This document shows, in pieces, positions 1 to 5,603 of a DNA stretch of 5,603 nt; the stretch's first letter is position 1, and each line of letters starts with the position of its first letter. The stretch is from an uncultured Lachnospiraceae bacterium (GTDB lineage: Bacteria > Bacillota > Clostridia > Lachnospirales > Lachnospiraceae): positions 1 to 5,603 of the forward strand of contig CAMNGO010000141.1 in assembly GCA_946538445.1 (NCBI GenBank), given 5' to 3'. The notes beneath the pieces are model-generated. The model worked only from the letters and a program-made list of their open reading frames with translations. It had not been told where the DNA came from and searched no databases. A program made the position numbers and the translations under genes.

Positions 1-746
1 TTGTCTGCCATATAGCCCGCAAGGTAAGCGGTCTTAAAATCCACTGCCGCCGAGTAATCATAGGGTTCCAGGGACTCCATCAGATCATCCGGCATCTGGG
101 TGGAACCATCTACAGGGATCTTCTCGAAGGCCATATCTCCGCCTCGCAGGATCTCGTAGAATCTGGTCTCCGTGTATGTGTACTCGGAGTCATCCCACAT
201 GCGTACTCTGGTTCCGCGAAATCTGGCTTCACCCTCCGCCTTGCCGTCAAAGAGCCAGAAAGGAACATAAACTCCTTTGATCTCATCGATGTGGTTCTGG
301 TCTTTGAAGACAGGCGGCAATAAAGCCTTGCCTTTGATGTGCTCTTCATAGCGTTTTTTTGCTGCTTTTTTATCCAGTTTGAATGGAATGATATAATTTG
401 GCTTTAACGTGCCGGACAGATTACCGGTAAAAACGACCGGATTATCACAATAGGGACACCTTAGTGCAGCGGTATTATTGTCGGTGATGATCTCACCCCC
501 GCAGGCATTGCAGGAGAATACCTTCATGCTCCCCTCTTCCGTCTCTCCCCACTGGGTGCCGGCATCCGTATCCCAGGTCGGCTCGTCGGAGGAGATGGAG
601 GAAGCAGCTTCTAATTCGGAGAGCTGTTCAAATACACTGATATCAAATTCTGTATCACAGTAAGGACATTTTGCCTTCTGAGAATTCGTGTCAAACACTA
701 TGGCGCCGCCACAATTCGGACATTTATATTCCTTCATTTGGCCCAT
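1..746 (-). CDS. Zinc-ribbon (TFIIB-type) protein, YdjG-like, 3' end outside window
   Basis: The frame is open from the ATG at 746 to the window edge, giving 248 codons with no stop, so the C-terminus is missing. Two zinc ribbons are visible: C9/C12 with C27/C30 (KCPNCGG ... KCPYC) and C79/C82 with C97/C100 (SCNACGG ... RCPYC). An acidic Ser/Glu/Trp-containing linker at about residues 40-74 separates them. After residue 103 comes a mixed alpha/beta region containing NYIIPFKLDKKAA and GVYVPFWLFDG, typical of 'TFIIB-type zinc ribbon-containing' proteins that databases often mislabel as PriA or primosomal proteins. No membrane segment is seen in the visible part. In family members such as B. subtilis YdjG I expect one nearer the C-terminus. 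The gene starts 40 nt after the SPFH gene on the same strand, so the two are probably co-transcribed. In B. subtilis, YdjG with YdjH is reported to anchor the SPFH protein YdjI at the membrane and help place PspA; a similar adaptor role here is inference. The start is chosen for its AAAGGAG at 7 nt; an in-frame ATG at 737 is less well placed. Confidence 0.85.
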   Translation of the reverse strand, partial: MGQMKEYKCPNCGGAIVFDTNSQKAKCPYCDTEFDISVFEQLSELEAASSISSDEPTWDTDAGTQWGETEEGSMKVFSCNACGGEIITDNNTAALRCPYCDNPVVFTGNLSGTLKPNYIIPFKLDKKAAKKRYEEHIKGKALLPPVFKDQNHIDEIKGVYVPFWLFDGKAEGEARFRGTRVRMWDDSEYTYTETRFYEILRGGDMAFEKIPVDGSTQMPDDLMESLEPYDYSAAVDFKTAYLAGYMAD

Positions 747-753
747 GGCCCCA

Positions 754-760
754 CTCCTTT
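754..760 (-). promoter_or_regulatory. Ribosome binding site of the zinc-ribbon gene
   Basis: AAAGGAG on the minus strand lies 7 nt before the ATG at 746. This fixes 746 as the start rather than the in-frame ATG at 737, which would sit 16 nt away. Confidence 0.8.
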
Positions 761-779
761 CCAGACACCAGGTTGATCA

Positions 780-796
780 GTTAAAATCATTTTAAC
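780..796. repeat. 17-bp perfect palindrome at the 3' end of the SPFH gene
   Basis: GTTAAAATCATTTTAAC has eight perfectly paired bases each side of a single central base. It overlaps the last codons of the SPFH gene, and the stop codon TGA (787-789) is at its centre. As RNA it would give only a weak AU-rich hairpin with no following U-tract, so it is a poor terminator. A dyad protein-binding site or chance in AT-rich sequence are the alternatives. Confidence 0.5.
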
Positions 797-2058
797 GGGG
801 TACCGCATTCCGGACAGAACTTGGGATGTGCAGCCGGGTCATCGGACACCCATCCGCAGTTGCCACATTTTACTGCACCTTCCGGTTTCCGGGCACCACA
901 CTCGGAACAGAATTTTCCTTTATTCACAGTGCCGCAGGAACAGGTCCAGGTCTCTTCCACCGGTTTCGGGCTGCCACATTCGGAGCAGAACTTACCGGTG
1001 TTAACAGCACCACAGGAACAGGTCCATCCACCCGCTGCCGGCTGTGCTGGCTGTGTGGTCTGCTGAGGCTGGGAAGCGGCATCCTGGCCAAAGATATTGC
1101 CTGCCACATTACCGGCCATGTTCATTCCCATAAATCCGGTCATGGCACCGCCGGAATTGTTAGCGGCAGCTACCATGGCTTCTGCTGCTGCATCCTTCAG
1201 AGAAGCGGTTGCATAGGCGGCATCCTTCATCATAGCCTTCTTCTGGGCTGTCTTGATCATATCTTCGTCTTCTTTCGGAATGCTGACACTGTTGATGCCG
1301 AAAGATACAACCTCAAGTCCGCGAAGCTCGATCCATTTCTTGGATAAGCTATCATTAAGCGCATCTGCGATCTCGGTAGTGTGGTTCGGAAGCATACTGT
1401 AACGAACACCTGTCTCGGCAATTTTTCCGAAAGCCGGCTGGAGTGCGGTGAGGAGTTCGGATTTCAGCTGGGAATCGATCTCAGACCGCTCGTAATCCTT
1501 GGAGATATTGCCACACACATTTGTGTAGAACAACATGGGGTTCACGATCCGATAAGAGAACTCACCATTGCAGCGAACCGAGATATCCATATCCATGCCG
1601 ATATTCTTATCTACAATACGGAAAGGAATCGGTGTGGCGGTTCCGTATTTATTACCAACGATTTCTTTGGTATTAAAATAATAGATCCTCTGATCTTTGC
1701 CGGGGCCTCCACCAAACTGGAAACGTCTCCATGTTTCCTTGGCTATAGCAGATAATCCCTCGACGAATTTACCACCGAACACAGAGGGGGAAGTCTTGGT
1801 GTCATAGATATAGGCACCGGGTTCAGCACAGACATCCATAACCTTGCCATTCTCAACGATGATCATACACTGACCGTCAGCAACAGCAATCTTGGAACCG
1901 TCCGCGATTACATTATCCTCGAAAAACCGGCTGCCATTCTTCTTGACACCCCGTTTTACAAGAACATCGGAATCCATTGATTCACAGTAAAAATACTCTT
2001 TCCACTGGTCTGCCAGTGTTCCGTGTAAAGCTCCTACAGCCGCTTGAATAAGTCCCAT
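787..2058 (-). CDS. SPFH-domain (virion core protein-like, YdjI-type) protein with three C-terminal zinc ribbons
   Basis: This 423-residue protein belongs to the bacterial SPFH branch annotated as 'virion core protein-like', represented by B. subtilis YdjI. Residues 1-45 (MGLIQAAVGALHG ... VLVKRGVKKNG) and the SPFH core at about 46-265 (including YIYDTKTSPSVFGGKF, YYFNTKEIVGNKYGT and GLEVVSFGINSVSIPKEDE) fit the family. A short helix rich in Ala, Lys and Met follows (about 266-300), then a Gly/Met/Asn and Gln/Pro-rich linker (about 301-343). The C-terminus holds three zinc ribbons: C347/C349/C358/C361, C373/C375/C384/C387 and C398/C401/C415/C418. It is longer than YdjI (about 320 residues, from memory), mainly because of the ribbons. 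There is no signal peptide or membrane span, so it should be cytoplasmic and recruited to the membrane by partners. SPFH proteins form oligomeric membrane scaffolds; a role in envelope stress with a PspA-type system is inferred from YdjI. The start is supported by AAAGGAG 6 nt upstream. It is the first gene after the promoter at 2135-2163. Confidence 0.9.
   Translation of the reverse strand: MGLIQAAVGALHGTLADQWKEYFYCESMDSDVLVKRGVKKNGSRFFEDNVIADGSKIAVADGQCMIIVENGKVMDVCAEPGAYIYDTKTSPSVFGGKFVEGLSAIAKETWRRFQFGGGPGKDQRIYYFNTKEIVGNKYGTATPIPFRIVDKNIGMDMDISVRCNGEFSYRIVNPMLFYTNVCGNISKDYERSEIDSQLKSELLTALQPAFGKIAETGVRYSMLPNHTTEIADALNDSLSKKWIELRGLEVVSFGINSVSIPKEDEDMIKTAQKKAMMKDAAYATASLKDAAAEAMVAAANNSGGAMTGFMGMNMAGNVAGNIFGQDAASQPQQTTQPAQPAAGGWTCSCGAVNTGKFCSECGSPKPVEETWTCSCGTVNKGKFCSECGARKPEGAVKCGNCGWVSDDPAAHPKFCPECGTPLK
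883..1026 (-). repeat. Tandem duplicated zinc ribbon inside the SPFH gene (78-nt period)
   Basis: Two 66-nt units, 961-1026 and 883-948, encode WTCSCGAVNTGKFCSECG and WTCSCGTVNKGKFCSECG, each followed by two variable residues and KP. They are separated by a 4-residue VEET spacer. By hand count 18 of 22 residues and 51 of 66 bases match, and most of the differences fall at third codon positions. This indicates an old duplication kept by protein-level selection rather than a recent slippage event. Each unit has a CxC-x8-CxxC zinc-binding pattern. The third ribbon (residues 398-418, CxxC-x13-CxxC) is of a different subtype. Confidence 0.85.
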
Positions 2059-2064
2059 AGTAAT

Positions 2065-2071
2065 CTCCTTT
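2065..2071 (-). promoter_or_regulatory. Ribosome binding site of the SPFH gene
   Basis: AAAGGAG on the minus strand lies 6 nt before the ATG at 2058, supporting that start and efficient initiation. Confidence 0.8.
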
Positions 2072-2089
2072 CTTTTTGTAAGAAATAAC

Positions 2090-2122
2090 TAAAATCATCA
2101 GGTACATTCCTTGATTGTTTTA
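2090..2122. repeat. Imperfect inverted repeat in the SPFH gene leader
   Basis: On the plus strand, TAAAATCATCAGG (2090-2102) and CCTTGATTGTTTTA (2109-2122) are near-complementary arms around a 6-nt spacer. Pairing is 5 bp, a 2x2 mismatch, 4 bp, a 1-nt bulge, then 2 bp. It lies downstream of the predicted transcription start (about 2128) and upstream of the ribosome binding site, so it could be an operator or leader stem-loop. It is too weak and lacks the U-run expected of a Rho-independent terminator. Function is unproven. Confidence 0.35.
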
Positions 2123-2134
2123 ACACTTTATCTA

Positions 2135-2163
2135 ATTATACTATATAAATAAAAGGTTAGCAA
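2135..2163 (-). promoter_or_regulatory. Sigma-A type promoter for the SPFH/zinc-ribbon unit
   Basis: On the minus strand a -35 box TTGCTA (2158-2163, 4 of 6 consensus bases) is followed after exactly 17 nt by a perfect -10 box TATAAT (2135-2140). The predicted start is near 2128, leaving a leader of about 70 nt before the ATG at 2058. It lies just after the recN stop, so the SPFH/zinc-ribbon genes can be expressed independently of the upstream repair/NAD operon. The surrounding sequence is strongly AT-rich, unlike the flanking genes. Confidence 0.72.
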
Positions 2164-2172
2164 TGCGGAAAC

Positions 2173-3846
2173 TTAATGGGAAGTCAACGCAAATTCCTTC
2201 ATTTCTCTCGCGTTCTCTATGACGGTCTCTGTTATTTTTGCACCGCCCAGCATCCGGGCCAGTTCCTGAACCGATTCTTCGTAATCTAACAGAGTAATAT
2301 TGCTTATGGTGGAATTCATGTCACTGCTCTTCTCGATGAGATAATGAGAGTCAGCCATGGCAGCGATCTGTGGCAGATGAGTGATGGCGATCACCTGACG
2401 TCCTCCGGCGATCTCTTTCAGCCGTTCTGACACCTTCTGGGCAGTCCTCCCGCTGATTCCGGCATCGATCTCATCGAAGATCAGAGTTTCAATCTGCTCT
2501 TCATCAGCCAGGATGGATTTGATGGCAAGCATGATCCTGGACAACTCTCCTCCGGAAGCAATCTCCTGAAGGGGTCCCATGGGTATGCCCGGATTGGTGG
2601 AGATCAGAAAACATACCTGGTCCTGACCATCCGGCCCGGCCTGGTCCTTGTTTTGTATGGATATCTCAAATCTTACATCCTCAAAGTTCAGATCAAGCAA
2701 GGCTGCTTTTATCTTCTCGGACAAAGGTCCGGCAGCGGTTTGTCTGAGCCGGGTAAGCTCCTGGCATGCCTGGTGGAGTTTATTCTGCAGATTGTCTTTC
2801 TTCCGGGTGAGTTCTGCAAGATACTCTTCATAGTGGGACAATTTCTCATAGCCAGCCATAGATTTTTCCAGATAGAGGGATATTTTGTCCAGTGATTCTC
2901 CATACTTGGATTTCAGATGATTGATCAGATTGAGACGTTCTTCAATCTCATGGAAAGTCTCCTCATCAAACTCCATAGAACTCATGTAAGAAGACAGTTC
3001 CCGGTTGAAATCCCCCAGCAGTGAATCGATGGTTCCCAGCTGCTCTGTGAGGGAATCCATCCTGTCATCATAAGCTGCGGCGTCCAACAGATCCCGGAAA
3101 GCATAACCCACCAGAGTGGAAGCATTCTGCTGCCCTTCTCCGGTCATCCGGTAAGCGGAAGCGCACAGGGCAAGAATCTCCCTGGCATGGCTGATTCTCT
3201 GGAATTCTGTCTCCAGATCTTCGTCTTCACGAGGCTTTAAGCCGGCCTCACGGATCTCCTTGATCTCATATTGGAGAAATTCCATCTCACGAAGCCTCTG
3301 ATCCTCTCCCATGGATTCTTCTTCCAGTCGGGAGGAGACCTCTTTGAATTCCTGATAGAGCTCGAAGACATGTTCCTTCAGAGGGAGGATATTCTCCTTA
3401 TCATAAGCATCGAGGATAGCCATATGGTTGGAAGGACGTAACAGGAGCTGATTCTCATGCTGACCGCTTAAGTCCAGCAGGAGCGGTGCCAGCTCCTTAA
3501 GCCTTGATACCGTGATGCTGCAGTCGTTAATCTTATTGATAACTCTCTGGTTGGTGATCCTTCTGGTGAGAATGATCTCACCGTCCTCATAGGGTATCTC
3601 GTATTCCTCCATCTTTTTCTTCACTGCCTGGCTCTCGGAATGAAAGATCAGTTCGATGGAAGCACTGTCACATCCGGTGCGAATCATTTCTTTCGGTATT
3701 TTACTTCCCAGGGCGGACTGTATCGACCCGATCAGGATCGATTTTCCGGCTCCGGTTTCTCCGGTCAGTATATTCAGATGATCATGAAAATCAACATCTG
3801 CTTCCTCAATCAGGGCAAGATTTCTGACATGTAAGTTGATCAGCAT
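2173..3846 (-). CDS. recN: DNA repair protein RecN (SMC-like ATPase)
   Basis: RecN is a cytoplasmic SMC-family ATPase that acts early in double-strand break repair, helping assemble or hold together broken ends for RecA-dependent recombination. The 557 residues match the usual family length (about 550-575), so the gene looks intact. The N-terminal head starts MLINLHVRNLALIEEADVDF and carries Walker A GETGAGKS (29-36) and the Q-loop region DLSGQHENQLLL (125-136). A long charged coiled-coil arm spans about 155-390. The C-terminal head has the ABC signature ASGGELSR (430-437), Walker B TLIFDE (454-459), the D-loop DAGISG (461-466) and the switch histidine in ITHLPQ (H490). All ATPase motifs are intact. 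An AGGAGG 5 nt before the ATG at 3846 fixes the start, 15 nt after argR. RecN is SOS-controlled in some bacteria, but I see no LexA-type box (GAACNNNNGTTC-like) immediately upstream, so expression probably comes from the operon promoter. Confidence 0.97.
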   Translation of the reverse strand: MLINLHVRNLALIEEADVDFHDHLNILTGETGAGKSILIGSIQSALGSKIPKEMIRTGCDSASIELIFHSESQAVKKKMEEYEIPYEDGEIILTRRITNQRVINKINDCSITVSRLKELAPLLLDLSGQHENQLLLRPSNHMAILDAYDKENILPLKEHVFELYQEFKEVSSRLEEESMGEDQRLREMEFLQYEIKEIREAGLKPREDEDLETEFQRISHAREILALCASAYRMTGEGQQNASTLVGYAFRDLLDAAAYDDRMDSLTEQLGTIDSLLGDFNRELSSYMSSMEFDEETFHEIEERLNLINHLKSKYGESLDKISLYLEKSMAGYEKLSHYEEYLAELTRKKDNLQNKLHQACQELTRLRQTAAGPLSEKIKAALLDLNFEDVRFEISIQNKDQAGPDGQDQVCFLISTNPGIPMGPLQEIASGGELSRIMLAIKSILADEEQIETLIFDEIDAGISGRTAQKVSERLKEIAGGRQVIAITHLPQIAAMADSHYLIEKSSDMNSTISNITLLDYEESVQELARMLGGAKITETVIENAREMKEFALTSH

Positions 3847-3861
3847 GGATTCCTCCTACTT

Positions 3862-4311
3862 CTATGAGATGATTTCGTTGATACCTCCTATCACCGTTTC
3901 TACCATATCTGCTTCTCTTACCACGCACATAATGGTATCATCCCCGGCAATACTTCCTAAGATTCCTTTGATGGAAATAGAATCCAGGGCAGCGGCACAC
4001 GCCATGGCCATACCGGATACCGTTTTGATCACAAGGATATTCTGGGCATAATCCATGGACACGATACCTTCCGATAGAACTCTCTTGTACTTGTCGGATA
4101 CCTGTGGATTATCCACTGTCAGGGGGGCGTATTTCTGTTTTTTATCGGCCCCGCTGATCTTGGTCAGCTTTAATTCCCGGATATCTCTTGAGATTGTCCC
4201 CTGGGTGGTGGCAAAACCCTCCTGGGCCAGCATACGCGCCAACTCTTCCTGGGTTTCTATATCATTGTTCTTGATTAATTCTAAAATCACAGCCTGACGT
4301 TTCTTCTTCAT
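3862..4311 (-). CDS. argR: Arginine repressor ArgR (AhrC family)
   Basis: ArgR is a hexameric, arginine-sensing transcription factor that represses arginine biosynthesis genes and, in Bacillus (AhrC), also activates catabolic ones. The 149 residues are the normal length. The N-terminal winged helix-turn-helix (about 1-70) contains the hallmark recognition segment TTQGTISRDIRELKLTK. After a short linker, the C-terminal oligomerisation and arginine-binding domain (about 80-149) carries VIKTVSGMAMACAAALD and the ligand motif GSIAGDDTIMCVVR, whose GDD aspartates contact arginine in characterised members. The start ATG at 4311 has a CGAGG Shine-Dalgarno at 7 nt, lying in the 13-nt gap after the nadK stop. 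Lying between nadK and recN is a conserved clostridial and Bacillus-like arrangement (B. subtilis has yqxC-ahrC-recN) and does not imply that its targets are local. No clear ARG box (TGAATAATTATTCA-like) was found in the window, so autoregulation cannot be shown here. Confidence 0.96.
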   Translation of the reverse strand: MKKKRQAVILELIKNNDIETQEELARMLAQEGFATTQGTISRDIRELKLTKISGADKKQKYAPLTVDNPQVSDKYKRVLSEGIVSMDYAQNILVIKTVSGMAMACAAALDSISIKGILGSIAGDDTIMCVVREADMVETVIGGINEIIS

Positions 4312-4324
4312 GTTACAACCTCGA

Positions 4325-5167
4325 TTAACGCATTTTTTCTTTTAATATCTTGGCAAAACTCATCTTTCTCGTCTTGATGAAAGGAGTTACTGCCTGAGCT
4401 TTAAATATCCGGATCTCGTCTTCCGGGTAGAGATCCACGCCCTTTCGTCCATCGTAAACCACCATGGACTGCAAAGTATCTCTCCCGGCAGATGGAGCCA
4501 TGATACGAATCTTAATAATATCTTCCTTAGCCATAACCACACTTCGTGTAGTCAGGGAATGGGGACAGATAGGTGTGAGTACAAAATTCTTACATGTGGG
4601 ATTGAGGATGGGTCCTCCGGCAGAAAGATTGTAGGCGGTGGATCCTGTGGGAGTACAGATGATTACACCATCGGCATAATAACTTTCTATGTCTGTCTCG
4701 TTGATCCGGACATTCAATCCCACCACATTGGAATAGCTGCTTTTGGATATGACGATATCGTTAAGTGCGGTGTAGGATTCAATCTTCTCCCCGCCCCGCA
4801 GGACTTCGCATGCGATCATGGTGCGATGCTCAATCTGATAATCATCTTCCAGAAGATGCTCCAGTGTCTCGTTGATGTCATTGACAGTTACTTCGGCCAA
4901 AAAACCCAATGTTCCCAGATTGATACCAAGAAGGGGAATGTTCATCCCGATGACTTTGGTGGCAGCATTTAATATGGTACCGTCCCCGCCAATCACCAGG
5001 ATACATTCGGTTCCTTCCGGAACATCAAATGTCTTGGATTTATCCTTGGAATAGTCTTTGAAACAATAGCAAAGTGCTCCACGTTCCTCCAGATACATGC
5101 GAATCTGGTTGGTGACGATGGAATCCATATCTTTCTCTTTATTTGTGATGATCAAAAATTGTTTCAT
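4325..5167 (-). CDS. nadK: NAD kinase (ATP-NAD kinase, PpnK)
   Basis: NAD kinase phosphorylates NAD+ to NADP+ using ATP or polyphosphate, and is the source of NADP(H) for biosynthesis and redox defence; it is cytoplasmic and normally essential. The 280 residues are a full-length bacterial enzyme. Diagnostic motifs are GGDGT (60-64, with the catalytic aspartate at 62), the following LLGINLGTLGFL (79-90), ALNDIVI (134-140, the NAD-binding Asn-Asp pair), the glycine-rich CTPTGSTAYNLSAGGPI (171-187) and LTPICPHSLTTRSVV (197-211). The start ATG at 5167 overlaps the tlyA stop as ATGA, and there is no strong Shine-Dalgarno (only AAAGAAAG nearby). This suggests translation is coupled to tlyA termination. 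The tlyA-nadK-argR-recN order is common in Clostridia. Nothing looks truncated or unusual. Confidence 0.97.
   Translation of the reverse strand: MKQFLIITNKEKDMDSIVTNQIRMYLEERGALCYCFKDYSKDKSKTFDVPEGTECILVIGGDGTILNAATKVIGMNIPLLGINLGTLGFLAEVTVNDINETLEHLLEDDYQIEHRTMIACEVLRGGEKIESYTALNDIVISKSSYSNVVGLNVRINETDIESYYADGVIICTPTGSTAYNLSAGGPILNPTCKNFVLTPICPHSLTTRSVVMAKEDIIKIRIMAPSAGRDTLQSMVVYDGRKGVDLYPEDEIRIFKAQAVTPFIKTRKMSFAKILKEKMR
5164..5167 (-). other. ATGA stop/start overlap between tlyA and nadK
   Basis: The TGA stop of tlyA (5164-5166) shares bases with the ATG of nadK (5165-5167). With only a weak upstream purine run, nadK is probably translated mainly by reinitiation or coupling. Confidence 0.85.
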
Positions 5168-5603
5168 AGGCTTTCTTTGTGAGATAAAGCTTCATGGGAG
5201 GCATCTACCACTGCCGGAACCAGGGTTTTGTCCACGGCATCCGGTTCCGGGCTTTTCTTCAGATGGAGCAGGTACTCGATGTTTCCTTCCGGGCCCTTGA
5301 TGGGAGAATAATCAAGATTCTGCAGGGAAAAACCGATGGATGATGCAAAATCCATCACCTGGCAGATCACTTCCTCATGTACTTTTGTATCTCTGACAAC
5401 TCCTTTTTTTCCTACTTTCTCTTTGCCGGCTTCAAACTGTGGCTTGATCAGACAGACCACCTGTCCCTGGTCTTTCAGACAATCTCTCACAGGGACCAGC
5501 AATTTGGACAGGGAGATAAAAGATACATCAATGGATACAAAATCCACAGGTTCCCCTATATCATTCGGAGTGACATATCTCATATTTGTCTTCTCCATAC
5601 AGA
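5164..5603 (-). CDS. tlyA: TlyA-family rRNA 2'-O-methyltransferase (C-terminal part, 5' end outside window)
   Basis: The reading frame stays open past the ATG at 5598 to the window edge (a TGT Cys codon precedes it). That ATG codes for the internal Met of the family's VxMEKTNxRY segment, so it is not the true start. About 146 of roughly 270 residues are present; the missing part should hold the S4-like RNA-binding domain and the SAM-binding start of the FtsJ/RrmJ-type fold. Counting from the Met at 5598, the visible catalytic residues are D24 (VSIDVSFISL), K52 (LIKPQFEAGKEKVGKKGVVRD) and E108 (KGPEGNIEYLLHL). Their spacings (28 and 56) equal those I recall for D154, K182 and E238 of the M. 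tuberculosis TlyA catalytic tetrad. TlyA 2'-O-methylates cytidines in 16S and/or 23S rRNA, and its loss gives capreomycin resistance in mycobacteria. B. subtilis YqxC is the local Firmicute homologue. The last ~28 residues (from SPEPDAVDK) form a variable tail after the conserved core. Confidence 0.92.
   Translation of the reverse strand, partial: CMEKTNMRYVTPNDIGEPVDFVSIDVSFISLSKLLVPVRDCLKDQGQVVCLIKPQFEAGKEKVGKKGVVRDTKVHEEVICQVMDFASSIGFSLQNLDYSPIKGPEGNIEYLLHLKKSPEPDAVDKTLVPAVVDASHEALSHKESL

Noticed and set aside
110..349. Minus-strand 79-codon open frame inside the zinc-ribbon gene
   Set aside because: It is in a different frame from the supported gene that runs through from 746, and has an Arg/Ser/Thr-rich composition typical of a shadow frame.
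826..1347. Plus-strand open frame of 173 codons opposite the SPFH gene (and another at 821-1066)
   Set aside because: Both are antisense to a well-supported gene. Their Cys/His/Gly-rich composition mirrors the zinc-ribbon and Ala-rich codons on the other strand, and neither has a plausible ribosome binding site or a recognisable domain.
1381..1755. Plus-strand 124-codon open frame
   Set aside because: It lies fully antisense to the conserved SPFH core and shows no family resemblance.
2120..2149. Possible plus-strand promoter TTAACA, 18 nt, TATAAA
   Set aside because: It would drive transcription antisense into recN with no gene to serve. The stretch is so AT-rich that such matches are expected by chance, and it overlaps the better minus-strand promoter.
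2131..2155. AT-rich partial dyad around the -10 region considered as an ARG box
   Set aside because: It does not match the TGAATAATTATTCA-type consensus, so ArgR binding cannot be supported.
4559..4972. Plus-strand 137-codon open frame
   Set aside because: It is antisense to the conserved NAD kinase motifs; it is a shadow of the real gene.
5596..5598. ATG as the true start of the methyltransferase gene
   Set aside because: The frame continues upstream to the window edge, and this Met falls inside a conserved internal TlyA segment, so the gene begins outside the window.

Overview
The window looks like chromosomal DNA from a low-to-moderate GC Gram-positive bacterium of the class Clostridia, most likely a Lachnospiraceae-type gut anaerobe. 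This is inferred from strong AGGAGG-type ribosome binding sites, from the gene order tlyA-nadK-argR-recN that is typical of Clostridia, and from the protein variants seen. No search was run, so genus and species cannot be named. All genes lie on the minus strand, so transcription runs from high to low coordinates.

Region A (5603 down to 2173) is a tightly packed housekeeping operon. It holds the C-terminal half of a TlyA-family rRNA 2'-O-methyltransferase (cut by the window edge), NAD kinase (nadK), the arginine repressor ArgR and the DNA repair ATPase RecN. The spacings are a 4-nt overlap (tlyA/nadK), 13 nt (nadK/argR) and 15 nt (argR/recN), so one transcript with translational coupling is likely. 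Its promoter lies outside the window.

Region B (2172 to 2059) is a 114-nt AT-rich intergenic stretch. It carries a good sigma-A type promoter (TTGCTA, 17 nt, TATAAT) pointing into the next gene, and an imperfect inverted repeat in the resulting 5' leader. I see no Rho-independent terminator for recN.

Region C (2058 down to 1) is a second transcription unit. It begins with a 423-residue SPFH-domain protein of the 'virion core protein-like' / B. subtilis YdjI type, ending in three zinc ribbons of which two are a tandem duplication. A separate protein with two N-terminal zinc ribbons follows (YdjG-like, 248 residues visible, 3' end outside the window). This pair resembles the B. subtilis ydjFGHI membrane-stress (PspA) module. 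A TPM-domain YdjH-like gene may follow beyond position 1, but that is inference.

There are no RNA genes, mobile elements or CRISPR arrays. Nothing indicates a wholly new system. The least understood part is the SPFH/zinc-ribbon module, with its duplicated zinc ribbons and the small dyad-symmetry elements on either side of the SPFH gene.
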